A DNA stretch of 64,000 nucleotides from Ecdyonurus torrentis (taxonomy: Eukaryota > Arthropoda > Insecta > Ephemeroptera > Heptageniidae): assembly GCA_949318235.1 (NCBI GenBank), contig OX439137.1, positions 11,579,532 to 11,643,531 of the forward strand, written 5' to 3'. The translations under genes were made by a program, and so were the position numbers. Shown here piece after piece: positions 45,364 to 59,100 of this stretch (position 1 is its first letter; every line of letters begins with the position of its first letter). The notes under the pieces are model-generated. The model was not told the DNA's origin. It did not search any database and saw nothing but the letters and a program-made list of their open reading frames with translations.

Positions 45364-46147
45364 AAACTGAAACCTTTATATTATCAAATGAATGTACACA
45401 CATATATTTATAAAGTATATATTTACGAATTTTATACTGAGTGAAATTATTAAAATTTATAACCGGCACACTAATTATGCACCTGCATTATGTCTTAATT
45501 ATCTGCTTCAATCGTTTGGTCATTTCCTATTCTATATAAAACGGAAGACTAAAAAAAAAAAAAAGTACCGTTATATTTTATTTAATATTTATTTTATTCA
45601 ATTTATTGTTATTTTAATCAAGTTATAATCATTATATATTTGATAAATATCGCAGTTTGTATAGGTTTATGCATGGCAAAAAGATAAAAAAGAAATTTAT
45701 GCTTTTCTTAAAGTTTTATAGTTTTGTTTTAATTGGTAATATTATCGATATTAAATTAAGTTCAATTTATCGCCCAGTTATTTATTTAAGACCTTTGCTC
45801 GACACATTATTATTATGTAAGATTTGCTTATTTGATGCCGAGTAGTATAAAAAAAATGTGCGTGATGTCATTTCTTGGCGCCCAGTCACACTCATATATA
45901 ATTTCCGTTTGCTGCTATGTTATATGCGATGTTCTTTATGTATTATGTCTTTCATCGCATATTTAATTATTTTACATATGTTTTTATACATAATATTATT
46001 AATTTAATTATATTTTTTATGTAATTTTGATTATGCATGACGCAATGGTTTTAAATTTTATATGTATCAGAGTCAAAACCACATGGAATATAATAGTTTA
46101 GTTTTGCAATATTATCTTATGTTTTTGGAGCAGCATTTCATGATAGC

Positions 46148-46593
46148 AGTATGTGTGTTGTAAAGTTGTATGCATTCATTGATTTTTAGAGTTGAGCTTG
46201 CGCTTTTACGTCATTTATAAATGAGGACAGAAAATAAATTTAATCTGCAATAATGCTGGAGAAAAAAAATATATATCGCTAATTTAAGATAAAAATAATA
46301 TAAATATTATTTTTTTTATAAAACAAATATTTTGAAAGTGTTGATTAAAAATAAATTATTGTGTACGTACAGTATGTGTGTTGTAAAGTTGTATGCATTC
46401 ATTGATTTTTAGAGTTGAGCTTGCGCTTTTACGTCATTTATAAATGAGGACAGAAAATAAATTTAATCTGCAATAATGCTGGAGAAAAAAAATATATATC
46501 GCTAATTTAAGATAAAAATAATATAAATATTATTTTTTTTATAAAACAAATATTTTGAAAGTGTTGATTAAAAATAAATTATTGTGTACGTAC
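46148..46593 (+). repeat. Perfect 223-bp tandem duplication
   Basis: 46148-46370 and 46371-46593 are identical base for base as I read them, both starting AGTATGTGTGTTGTAAAG and ending GTGTACGTAC. No reading frame is conserved in the unit. A very recent duplication or an assembly join of overlapping reads would both look like this. Confidence 0.9.
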
Positions 46594-46607
46594 AGGTACG
46601 GCATACA

Positions 46608-46652
46608 GACAGAAGGCCCGCGGACAAAAGGCCCTACGACAAAAGACCCTAC
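46608..46652 (+). repeat. Three 15-bp tandem units
   Basis: Units GACAGAAGGCCCGCG, GACAAAAGGCCCTAC and GACAAAAGACCCTAC follow directly after the 223-bp duplication. The following 46650-46960 has degenerate resemblance to the CAGGCTCGGACTGGC elements. Confidence 0.7.
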
Positions 46653-47612
46653 CCGTGCGGTACAGGCTCGATCGGACTGACCATATAGCATAAAAGTCTT
46701 GCTCAGTAATCCTTGACAGCTTCAAGTCTGTTTCCCCCCCCCCCCCTTTTTTTTTGGTCTCTCAGGGGTCAGTTACGCCCAGGAGTATAGAGCTGGTTTT
46801 GAATCTTATGCCGGGACTTTAAGGGGACAAGAGGTCGCGGGAAGTTCCATAATATGGCCCAATGATAACTAAAATTATTTGGCCGGACAAGTCCCAGCGG
46901 CCAGTCCCGCCATGACCACCCTGCCATGTTCTACCCCTGGTTACGCATCTTTTTGTCCGAGCTACACCCCAAAAAATTACTTCTAAGAGCCTAATCTCTG
47001 ACTGTTTATTTTTAGACAGTTCAACCCTGACTGTGCAGGATTTAAAAAGAAGCTGCATTTTAAGAACTTTTAATTTTCAACAAGCTATAGTTTCCCACGT
47101 AGAAATGAGATATATAGAGAGAGAAGGATGGTTGTCCTATATACGTGATGTAATTTATATATTTATTAAATCAAACATGGAGCGCCAGCGCAGTTTTTAT
47201 GCAACCCCTCCTATACGCCAAATAATAAAGATTACATTATGCAATTATAATAAAGATAAAAAATATATAATAATAATAACTTGAAGTATAATACGAAGAC
47301 GCTGTTTTTGAACAATTTTTTTTTTTTCATAAAAATATGCGTATTAGCTGAAACTTTCTACATTTTTTTCTTCTTATATATACATGAATAATGCAGTATA
47401 TAAAATTATTGCCTTATTGCTAACTTATTTTATGACATATATTATAAGACTATATAAAAACAAACCGTATAATACACTCTTTACATGCACGATTTTATTA
47501 TATTACCGTATCATATAAAACTTTTTTCTTTTGATTTAAAAATTTATAATAAAAGTCGATACTTTGACATGAAATTGAAATCTCAACTTTTTTCGTAGCG
47601 TCAATTTTTTTT

Positions 47613-47640
47613 TTATAAAAAAAAAAAAAAAAAAAAAAAA
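47613..47640. repeat. Poly(T)/poly(A) tract
   Basis: A run of T, a short ATA hinge and a run of A can form a hairpin. Many similar homopolymers are found in the window. Confidence 0.6.
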
Positions 47641-48474
47641 TGCTTCACAAAAACTTGTCACTTTCCGTCATAAAATTATAGATTATTAATGCAGACTTTT
47701 CCATTCATTTGAACAAGAAACATTGCGTGCTATTTTCTATATTGTCATGAAAAATGATTTATATAATGTTCATTGAACAATGTATGTTTTGCTAAAAAAA
47801 ACATACACTTAATTTGGTATAAATTATTCATTCGTAAAGCAAAATTAGATTTAAAATGTACACCTCATATTTATTTATAATTAGAAATTATGATGGGCAT
47901 TTAATAAATATAGAGTATAATTGCAATTTTATTCTTATAAAGTATCCTAAATGTATGCAACTTGTTCAACGTTTGTGTTAAGCAAGTTGCAGAATTTACA
48001 GGGGCTTAGCTATATAAGCGCGGTATTATTTCAAATATGTTATTTTTCTATGTATGTTATTAGAAATACACAAGATTAAATATTTTTATTAATGATAAAA
48101 ATCTTAATTATTATGTATTAAAAAACACTACAAAAACGTGTTGCTTTATTTATAAATTAAGTGTAAAAAATTATAATTATTAATCTATCTGAAAAAAAAT
48201 ATAAGTTTATTATTTTTTTTTTGTCTAACCTCTACAAATCAAATGTCATTTTAGGAATATTAATTGTGTGTTTTTCTGTAAAGAAAGTTTTATTTAATTA
48301 AATTTATATAATGTAGAATTATTCTAAAGGTGGATTCACAAAATATTCTTGATTTTACATAATACTTTGCATAAAAAAATTCAACATTACATTTTCATTC
48401 ATTGAAAAAATTTTTTATGCAAAGTCAAGAATATGTGAATACAGGGAATACACCTTAAAGATTCTTGCCCATGG

Positions 48475-48775
48475 TTCTTGCATTCATATAAAAGTCAACG
48501 CCATAAGTGAGCACTAAATAACAAAAGGACTGGCATGGGAAATTTTTACATCTTGCCAGCTTAAAAATACTTAGCAATATTTTTGTGAGCCCTGATGCTG
48601 TTAATAGGTTAATGATAGGTTTTCAAGTATGCGAGAAAAATAATAATAACTATAATAAACAGAAATTTATTAATTTACCAAACAAAATAGCCAAAAATCA
48701 CTTTTGTCATTGTTATTCATTGCTCCAGTATGGCGTCGAAGCGCTTTAAGTATGACGTCATGCACACACATACTT
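48475..48775 (+). mobile_element. Family E element, copy 3
   Basis: Same features as 11530-11825: GCCATAAGTGAGC, CAGCTTAAAAATACTTAG, TCAAGTATGCGAGAAAAA and a GTATGGCGTC...GACGTCATG end. It is inverted relative to the copy at 49130-49455. Confidence 0.6.
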
Positions 48776-49129
48776 AAATAATATACAAAGCAAAATTCAT
48801 CAAAAGCAGGTGATTATTTTAATAATGAGTCAAAAAATATTTTCTTTTATTATATTATATAAAGTTTCACAGGAAAGTATAATTAAATTAGCTGTGTGTG
48901 TTTATTAATATACTCAAACTTTATATATATATAATATATATAATTTTGTCATTATAATATTAAACAATGCATTATTAATTTCCATATATATATACATAAA
49001 TATAGCTCACACCTGAGTTAATATTTTATATATAACGTCAAAAACTTGGGAAACAATAGGATGACGTTATTTGAAAAGTATACAAAAGATGTTAATTTTG
49101 TTTTCATATAAATGAAAATATAATGGATG

Positions 49130-49455
49130 TTACCGACGTATAGGGTATGTATCCGCATGACGTCATTTTTAATGCACTTGGACGCCATACTGGAGTCATG
49201 AATAACATTGCTCAATATAGGAAAAACTTCACTTTTTCTATTTTCTTTGGGAATAAAAAATCAGTTAATGTTTTCTTATTATTATTTTTCTCATACTTGA
49301 GATACTAATTCAACCTATATTAACATGCGTATATTATATATCGATGCTCTCAAAAATATTGCTTAGTGTATTTTTAAACTATATAGCAAAAAGAGTTATT
49401 TTCCTATGTAGGTATGTAGCCCATGTTACTGAGTGATCCAACGACTTTAACATGA
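49130..49455 (-). mobile_element. Family E element, copy 4 (inverted partner)
   Basis: Begins GCATGACGTCAT, then GACGCCATACTGGAG, and later ATGCTCTCAAAAATATTGC. With 48475-48775 it makes an inverted pair separated by about 355 bp. Confidence 0.6.
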
Positions 49456-51162
49456 ATACATGCAAAAAAAAAAAAAAAAAAAAGGCACTCTTTAAGTTCT
49501 TGTGTCCTTCACAGTTTTAGGCATATTTCTATTATACCCATTTTTGGGGACTTATTTTGTTCCGGTGAAAAAAATTACAATATCTAATTATTATACAATA
49601 TTAATGCTATATAGTTGATATGAAATGGTTTCTATTTAAATGCATGATAATTTTTGTTTGGTGCTTATAGTTTTAGCAAAATAAGATTTATGCCGATATA
49701 TATAATAATAATAATTCTTTATGAGAAAGAGAAAAAAAAAATTAAAAAATTACCCAACTGGGGTGAGAAAAAGGCAAATGCCTATATATACACACAATGT
49801 GATCTCACACCATATGATCAGAATATTTATACTGCTTCGTCAAAACAAAACATAAAACATAACATATATCGTATATAAATGTATATCGTTTTATTATATA
49901 AAATACTTCATATTTTATTCTTTTATTGTTAATATTATTGTTATTTTTATATTTCTGACGTGTGGGTGTTTAGTATTATTATCAAGTTATAAAGGATTTA
50001 TATTATTGTATTGTTATATTCTAAAAATATATAATTATAAATATATAACGATTTTTTTTTTCAAAAGGTCATTTACATAACTGATTTCTATTATTATATA
50101 CGTCTGTCTGCTTGTCTATTTTGCATACTTTGACAAAATTTGCGTTAAGTTATTATGTTTTATATAAAATGCAAACAAAGAAAAGAGAACTATTTATAAT
50201 ATATAGGGGTATATAGATGAGAGAATGGGAGAGAGAGAGAGAGAGAGGAGCGGAAGTGAGGTTAAATACGGGGTCTCATTCTTAATTGATATGCCTATAA
50301 TTGTGGAAACGTTTTTGTGAATATTATATAATATTGTATGAGAAAAGAGAAACATTGTAGCAAAATTTCTTATCAGTAAATTATGTATATAGTTGAGTGG
50401 TTCGTGCATATAGATAAGGAATCAAATTTTTTACATATAAAATAACTGTAACTTTCACACTTCACTTATATACTCAACCATATTTTTGTTCCATAATTAT
50501 TTATCGCGGGAAAAGTCTTAATTATTGTATATTTAAATAATTAAATATTTGTGTCCGTACTTGACATTTGAAATTAATTTTCATGGATTTTAATAATTGA
50601 ATATAATATATTATTATTTAATTATATTATTTTATTAAAAATATATAATGAATTCTTAAAAAATACAAGTTTTTTTTTATTATATATACTGTATAGTTCA
50701 CTAGCAATTTTCATGTTTTCTGCAATCACTTTGCTTATAAAGACGCTGAGATAAAATTTCTTGTATATAATGTAAATAATAATAACTCAAAATGCTATAT
50801 TATGATCTTTTTGACGTATGTTCCATAAATAATTAATGATCAATTTGTTTCAAAAAAAAAAAAAAAATACAACAGTGGCATATTATTGATATCATTATAC
50901 AGTATATATTTTAATGATTATATGTAAATTTTGTATGATAAAAATTATAGTATAGATATGAAAGCAGGAAAAAGAAAATTGATATTGTTATATAATATTT
51001 GTATATGGAAAATCCTGCATAAGGTTATATACTTTGTAAAGGAAACCCCATACCGTTGTGCATTATTATAAATATTGATCGTCCGACACTCTATGATACA
51101 GCATAAGAGGAAACACACTTTTATAAAGCAACCGAATATAGCATAGGAGGAGAAATATATTT

Positions 51163-51209
51163 TCTTCTTCTTCTTCTTCTTCTTCTTCTTTTTTTTTTTT
51201 TTTTTTTTT
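51163..51209 (+). repeat. (TTC)n and poly(T) tract
   Basis: About nine TTC units then a 20-base T run. The Arg/Lys-rich minus-strand frame across it is an artefact. Confidence 0.85.
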
Positions 51210-51337
51210 GAGGTGATGGTATTTTTATATAATATTTCTTGGAATAAACTGCAAATGTAAACAATATACTCTTCTTAAAATAGTTAATCTTAATTTTTAT
51301 ACTTGCTATCAATGTTATTATGATAAAATAAATGGTG

Positions 51338-51372
<35 letters not shown>
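51338..51372 (+). repeat. Poly(A) tract, about 34 bases
   Basis: The longest uninterrupted A run in the window. No retroposon body with target duplication was recognised upstream. Confidence 0.8.
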
Positions 51373-51373
<1 letters not shown>

Positions 51374-53039
51374 CGAAGATTGTATATTTTTTTATATAAA
51401 TATAAGTAAGAATTAAAGTATAAAAAATAAAAATATTTTCAAATAATAATTAACTTCTGTTCATAAATGTGTTTTGATTCTACTTTCTTTTAATTTTCAT
51501 TTATTTTTTTAAATTTTAATACGAAATTTAATTATTAATTAATAATTATTATTTATTGGCTTATAGTTTTACTGTGCATTTTATTGGAATTGGATCTTTT
51601 AAAAATTACTCATGCAAAGTGCCTGGGACCCAATGCTAACAGAGCGTGGAAATTAGAAGTCCCTATAATTATGTCCCTCACCGTCCATGGTTAGCTAGCT
51701 CGCTCCAACGGTAAGCCCCATTGTTATTTTGTACATTGTATTAGACGAAAAATCCAATAAATCAATGATGGTGCCAAATATATGACAATTATTCGTCTGA
51801 TTCATAAGTGCGCGTATATTTTTATTTTATATTTATTTTGAAGTTGGGTAGAAAATGTCTGGTTGAGGCTTATAAACCATCACTAAGATTTTTTTGAATA
51901 AATAATAATGATGCTGGTGCGCTCCAAACATGTCGATTGTTATATTTTGTTTCCTTTTTTTTTTTTTTTTTTTTTTTACTAGTGGTCAGTTTTTTTTATA
52001 CAATTTATTTTGGCGGAGGGGGGGGGGGGGGGATATTCTTCATGAATTCTTCAAGTGCCACTTCTTATTATAGGCATAGAATTGCAAATACATTGGAGAC
52101 TATGGAATATTCCATTATACAGTTATGTATAGTCCATGGCTTGCGAGAATCTGACCGCACCCATATATTTATATAGAGGCCTAAAAACGAAAGAAAATAG
52201 CATAGAACTCTTTTGGTATACGAAAAGGTACAAAAAAATAATGGACTATGTAATTTATTATAGTCTATACATAGGAGCTTGCGGTTTCTCTGACAATGAC
52301 CCTGAATGAATAGGCCTGTAATGTTTTTGCAGATACGAAATTCATGTTAAGTGCACGGCTTTGACATGACGTCTCCCTAAATAGTTATAACTGTGATATA
52401 TTTTTTTTTTTTTGATACTTATTTTTCTCCCTTTAAAGGGGGAAAAAATTAAATATCATGACCATGCAAATTAAGGAAATCTGATAAATTTTTAAACTTC
52501 ATTTAATATATTGTATAAAATCTGCATTTTAAAAATGTGCTAAAAATGTGTAAATAATAAAAAAAATCCTATCTGTTTTATACTATATATATAATTAAAT
52601 ATTATTCTATTCGCCTGAATATTTAAGATTCAGGCGTTATAATATTGAGAAATGGTTTTGCATTTTTCTTGATAAATTTCTATGACAGACTATTCATTCA
52701 CTCTGTTGCTGCAAAACATTGATAAGACCGCATATTGCAGATTATATATTTATATAAAAAGTTGCAATGCTTTTTTTCTCCCGCCTTCTTTAAAGAGAAG
52801 TAAACTAAAAAATCAATAATTCCTGGTGCTCATATCGGTAAAATAAAGTTACATGAAAAATGTTGTTATATAAAAAATTACACCTTTTTAACATAAAATA
52901 ACAGTGTAAATATTTTTCGCTCTATAAGAATTTTTTTTTTTTTTTTTTTTTTTTTTGGTGAACATTTTTACCATATAGAAATAAAAAAGAGCCTCTTTTC
53001 GTATTATAGAAGAACGACGAGAGAAAGAGAAGAGAGAGA

Positions 53040-53340
53040 GAGAACGCATAGTCTGTGACGTCACTACATTTATATGACGCGAAAGTAGGGGAGGTAACGA
53101 TAGAGAGCAATGACCTGATAGTCTGTCTACACGTGTATAGCATTCCCCTTACTGCTCTTGTGTGAGCTGAGCTGCGGTACTTTCAAAACTCGGGTCGTTC
53201 GGTCGCTCTGCTCTGCTCTATAGCTCGATCGCTGCCTATACTCTTCTCTTTGCCTTGCCTGCTTTGCTAGCTTATAATGCTGTTCTGCTGTATAACATTA
53301 CTAGGCACAGCTCGTGTTCAACTCGGGATGATAAAATTAT
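53040..53340. promoter_or_regulatory. Promoter-like island with CRE
   Basis: A perfect CRE TGACGTCA at 53056-53063, then TATGACGCGAAAG, a CACGTG at 53130-53135, and about 150 bp of balanced composition rich in GCTCTGCT- and TCGATCG-type sequence (53160-53310). No coding exon follows on either strand. Confidence 0.4.
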
Positions 53341-53876
53341 GTTGGGGAAAAAAATAAAAAGATCGAACACCATGAAACGTGTCTGTTTTTCAATCAAACG
53401 CCCTTTTTACTTTTACTTTTTTATAAATTGATTGCTTTTTTAAAGAAAAAAAGAAACAAAAAAAAAAGCAGTAATGCACTAACAAATTTTTGCTAAAAAT
53501 ATTTTACCTGCCTTTTTTTTAAGTGCAATTATAATTAACTTTATAATCATGCCTTCAAATCATAAAACTAACTTTTTTTTTTTATTTCCCCGATTATTAT
53601 TACTATAGTTTTATATAACATAAAAATAGTAAATAATATATAACAATGAAAATAAGTAAACAGAAAAATAATAATTTACTTGTTGCATCAAAAAGTGCAT
53701 TTAATTCTTTTGTTATTATTTCATCTCACTTCCTCTATTGTTCCGATCGCACTCGCATAATATAAAAGCATAATTAAGCTGTTGGAAAATCGATTGTGTT
53801 TTTGTGCTATTATTCAGCACTACTCGAGTTACTATACGCATGCATTATTTGTAAATTAGAGAGATTTCTTAAAATA

Positions 53877-54121
53877 CAAGGTCCATCCATATATTATAAG
53901 AGGTTAGTTGCTCCGGGTAAAGTTTTGGCCATGCAAGGTCGCGCAGCTTAAAGGAATTCACCAAAGACGTCATATCACCGGGTGTATTTTTATTCACCTT
54001 ATCAGTGACGTAACTGGTGAACGGCATCGTATTGGCTTAGAATCAAGTACATCCATCACAAAATAAAATCAACTGCGCGAGTTTTGTGCTGCGCTCAACC
54101 TCTTTATTATAATGGACCTTG
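53877..54121. mobile_element. Palindromic element with CAAGGTCCAT ends
   Basis: About 245 bp; left CAAGGTCCAT, then TATTATAAGAGGTT; right end AACCTCTTTATTATAATGG, then ACCTTG. Inner arms include CACCGGGTG. No coding capacity. It touches the next element. Confidence 0.7.
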
Positions 54122-54122
54122 C

Positions 54123-54467
54123 TTAAGGCAGTAGGGTACCAATCTTATATCTAAAAAACTACTCGTGTTTTGGGTCTAAATTTGGTGTCATTGTGTACTT
54201 AAGGGTTACACCTAGCTGTGATAAAAATTTCATGATGTTTGACCGTCCCGAAAAAAAAAGAAACAAATTATTGAAATTAACATTGGGCCTCCTTATATGT
54301 GCTTAAGATGTCAAAAAATCGTATAAAACTAATTTGCATGGTGACCTCCCAAAATTTTTATACATTTGAAATTGTCTCAAGCTGAAGTATCATTGTGCAA
54401 ATTTTCAGATTTTTTTGACGAGAAAAGTTTGAGTCTAATGCCCGACGTCGGTCCCCTACTCCCTTAA
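54123..54467. mobile_element. Element with TTAAGGCAGTAGGGTACC ends
   Basis: About 345 bp; left TTAAGGCAGTAGGGTACC, right GGTCCCCTACTCCCTTAA. Only the terminal repeats pair well; the interior has no coding frame. Adjacent to the preceding element, with TTAA-like ends. Confidence 0.65.
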
Positions 54468-55121
54468 AATAAAACAATTTTTTATTTTCTTTCCCATAAA
54501 TTTAAAAATTATAAAAAGAGGTATATAAAACATAAATAAAACACACATTTTGTTTTTGCCATTATATATTTATTATACTTTGAATTGAATCACGGTTGGA
54601 AATACAATCAATAATTATTATTATATTAGGATATATATCTCCATTAAAAATCACACAACAAATAAAGCAGACAACATATAGACCATTAATATTAGATATA
54701 TTTTTTTTCAACATATTGTTTTTAAGTATATGACACAAATATTTAAATTATATCAATTAAAGACAAAAAAAAAAAAAATAATAATAAGGCAAATCGGACA
54801 ACATACTCATCATTCAAAGAAAAAAATATCAAATCTCTCTACAAATTGAACATTCACACATATTTATTAATATTTTTAGTTATGTAAGAAGAAAAATATT
54901 TTCTTTTATTAATTAATGAATAACATCTATATTTTATACAAAAAAGATAAAAAAAAAAGTTTGAAAATAAAGAAAATATTTACAAATATCTATGAGAAAA
55001 AAAAAGAATTTTTTTCTGACAAACTTTTAGTTTTAAAAAATAATATGGAATATATTTACTAATGAAAGGAAAGGAAAAAGGTTTATATAATATGACACAT
55101 TGATATTATGTATGTATGTAT

Positions 55122-55157
<36 letters not shown>

Positions 55158-56191
55158 ATAGTAGCCCCTTGACCAATATTAGTAAGGTATAATTATGCAG
55201 GATAATCAAGTGTTATTTTTAAAGGACATGCAAATTACATTATTAAATCCTCACGTTTATTTGGTATTTTGTTGTTGTTTTAATAAATGAAAGATCACAC
55301 AATATAAGTTTGGATTATAAAATCCAAAATTGTATTTACGGAGATATTCTGTATTTTCAAGAAGCCAATCAATGACTATTGGGGGGAGAAAAAAAAATGT
55401 CAAAAGAAATTCCAGATTTCCTTTTTTTATTTTAATATTGTTTTTTTTTTTTTCATAAGGAATTGGGTAGGTATTTAGGTATATGGTTGATAAGATTTTA
55501 TACATTTAAAATAATAATTTATAATTGCAACCCTTTCCTTTATAGAGAAAACTATAATCTTTAATCATAAAATAGCTACATAATTAGAAAAAAAAAAAGT
55601 AATTCCCATCCAAAAAACCCAATTTCTATACAATCTTAAAGTATTACTCTAAAGAAAACAATAATATTAGTTTCCGTTTTAAATATAGAAATTAAACTGA
55701 AAATAATATGCAATTAAGAAAACCCTTACAAACTTATAAACAACTATGCTACTTAGGTTATAATATTTATTTTAATGGGCCAGATAGTATAGGTGTGCAT
55801 ATATTTTACTGAGGTTTTCACTACATTAGATATTCTTAAAATGGTTATCATACTTTAAACCAAATTTCCTTTTCTGCAGACATTCTGACCAATAAACCTA
55901 TATATCATTAAATCCATTCAGCTTAACGTTTTTACTTTTCTTAACTTACATTTATACCAATGTCTATACCATAATATATTTTATTATATAGTTGAAAGTG
56001 ATGGAATTCATATTTAAAGAGAATTCCAAATATTAATATGATATATATTTTTCTAATTTATATAATTTAGAGCCATTACAGTTATTATGTTACTGTATAA
56101 TGAAAACCTCATATAAAAATTAAGTGTATATATATAGGCCTATATATATATATTTTTTTTTTTGAAAAGGGTTGCAATAAGAGATGATGAT
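54468..56191 (-). other. AT-rich region after the OGT stop codon
   Basis: Likely OGT 3' UTR and downstream DNA. AATAAA-type signals are available on the minus strand (for example near 54557 and 55770), but I cannot pick the used one. Long T runs at 55121-55153 and 55440-55453. No gene seen. Confidence 0.35.
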
Positions 56192-59100
56192 TTAGTTATT
56201 CTTGAGTGAAATGTGATCAGGACCTTCTCCGTGTGCGTAACGTTCCCACATTGCGTGATAAAGACGTTCCATACCTTGGGCATAAGTACGACAATCAAAT
56301 AGTGCTGAGTCAGAGCGAGCTTGCCACACCTTGACGCGAATTGCTTTCAGACTGTGAACACACAACAAAATTTATAATGTTTAGAATGCTATTGATTTAT
56401 ATTTTTAGTACTTTAAGTAAGAGGTAATTGACTAATAAAGGAACAACGGTTTTGAGGTACATCTGCTTCCGTTTTGACGTACTGCGCATGCGTAGTAAGT
56501 AGAAACAAAAGCGGATGTGAGCGAAATTGCTTAAAGTTAGCCTCAAAACAATTGTTCCTTTATTAGTCAATAGTACCCAGTGTGCGACACCTGTTAGGTG
56601 TTGGTACCATAATGAGGTAATGGTACCCTGTGCACGACACTTGCTATACTTTAACATGCTGCTGCCTCATTAGTACTGAAATGAAATGAATAACTTGCAA
56701 TTATAGTGTTGCATTTCAGTCTATAGTTTTGCAAGTTTTTTTTATTTCCTTGCAGTACCACACCTGAGAGTTCAAATGTATAGTAGGTGTCGTGCACGGG
56801 ATACTATTACCGTTTTAGATATTACTGAAAATGTTCCATTGCAGTTAGGTAAAATTAAAAGAAAAGTGTAGAGAAAATCAGGTAAGTCCTTACCATTTTA
56901 TAATACAGGAACAACCGTTTTGAAGCCGACTATAAGCAATTTTGGGCAAATCCACTCCCGTTTCTACTTACTACACATGTGCAGAATGTCAAAATGGAAG
57001 CTAATGTGAGCAAAATCGCTTAAAGTCAGCTTCAAAACAGTTGTTCCTTTATCAGTCAATAGTGATGAGTTCAATAGATTGGCGAAAATCTTGTTATCAT
57101 GATAATAAAAACATACTAGATAGCTTTTAGCATTAAACTCCAAAAGTATGTATTGTCTCTGTGCTAGCAAGATTTTTAATAAGCTCTAGAACTTTCTTCA
57201 CAATTGCAACGTCCTTGCTGGTTTCTCTCTATTGTTTTCTTTTAAAATGTTCAGTTGTTTATAATATCATTGAAGGAAAATTTGACTTTAACCAACAAAA
57301 GGGATTTGATAGAAAAACATAGATGGGAAAAATTGGGTAAAGTGAGGTGAGCATTATCATATAATTAAGTGGATGAATATTGAATGTTTAGATGTATGTT
57401 GTACACACATTGTGTTTAATAAATAAATAACAATTATCTGATATGGACGCCATGGCGTGTAAAGGAGAAAATAATTTCTCTAACCCAAACCAACACTAGA
57501 AGCAACAACAATCCAATAAACTTGCCCTCTAAGTTATAAGTTCTAAGTTGAGCATAATTGATATGAGCAGCTTGTAAATACCCAATATGAGTTGTATGCT
57601 TTTAATTTTGGACTTGGCTACAAATTTTTCTAAGCTAAAAATTAACTCCCTTCCCCTTATTGTTCCAACATTATTGTTTTTCAATCAAATATTTTCATCA
57701 CTGGTTTACTATAGCTTTTATAGTTACTCCCAGTTACTGCCACACCCATTTTTTGATGCTTAATGGAAAATATGACAATTGATACATTAAAATTGTGTTT
57801 TGCAGCATATTTAGGGATAAAACTGTTTTACTCTCTGTGCTTTTTTAATGTAGAAACAAATTTGATAATAAAATGTGCAACAATGTACAATTTTCTAATG
57901 CTAGAACAACTAAGATGAAGAGACTATCTTGCTTGGGTGCAATAAATTAAAAGAAAATGATAGAGAAAACCAGCAAAGACCTTAGCATAGTGAAACAATG
58001 TATTATAGTTTGGTGAAAATCTTGCTAGCATAGAGATAATAAAGAATTCAGTTAGGTAGCTTTTGGCACAAGACTCAAAGTGAAGAAAAAGAAGTAAATT
58101 TATGTGTTTCTTTGTTAGTCCTGTAGTTTCTCTTCTAGTCTGTAACAACTGACAAAGGCACTCAAACAGTCTTCCTGTCTTTCAATGACTTGTGCAATAG
58201 GTTCTTTAGTTTCTGTGCTAGCAAGATTTTTTGTCTAACATCTCTTCATTATGGTAAGGTCAATGCCGGTGGTTTCCTCTATTATTTTCCTTCAAGTTTT
58301 TTTTATTTTTTTATTATTATTTTTTTTTACATCATATTATAATGCAACTCATTATACAGCATGCATAATGAATATGCTTTGAATTGCCATATAGGATGGT
58401 TGCATCATGCTGCTAACTAACACCATGTTTGAATAAAATTGACATCATTTTTAGCCTTTTTTTTCTTTTTAGAGATTTTTATTTTTACCCCCCCCCCCCC
58501 CCCCCCCCCCGGTTTAAACAGCTTATTTTAACCAATGAAAATGTCAATTAAGACAAATAAACTATAAATAATTTATGAGTAGTTTTAGTTATATTTTAAT
58601 TGGTGGAAAGATAGTATTTTTTAACCGGTTCATGTTATATTCTGCTCACATTTGGTGTCACACTCCAATCAATAAGTTCCACCACCTATACCTCAATTCT
58701 TTTAACTGAACCACTGGATAACTTCTGGTTTACTTTTGGTTTCTCCCTATTTTAACGTAAATCCAGTGATTCAGTTATGCTGCAAATAGTATTATTAAAA
58801 TGATTCAACTGTTTAAGTTTTATACATTTTTATTTTCCTTTACTCATGTTAATTTTTAATTGAGTTTAATTTGAAAAGCAATGTGCTCTTATCACTCCAC
58901 TATTTTCTTTCATATGTATTTATTTTTAATTTTTTTTAACATTTCATGTATATATTGATGTCGTTGTGAGCAATATGCGTGTAACTCGTTTTTTTGCTTC
59001 ATGTGACAAAAAATGAGATACACGTATTGTTCACAACAACATCAATATGTTTAATTGAGTTAACTTTGATTTTGGAATTTAAGTATCATTCCGCTCCCCC

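Larger units (their letters stand above)
20215..53850. other. 34-kb region without convincing coding exons
   Basis: Reading both strands I find no conserved protein fragment here except a dead transposase near 40.2 kb. It contains microsatellites, homopolymers, a few miniature elements from 35 kb on, one perfect 223-bp duplication and separate GC-richer islands. From 20 to 35 kb recognisable transposons are nearly absent, in contrast to the gene introns on either side. It could be a long intron, a regulatory domain or intergenic DNA. Confidence 0.5.
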
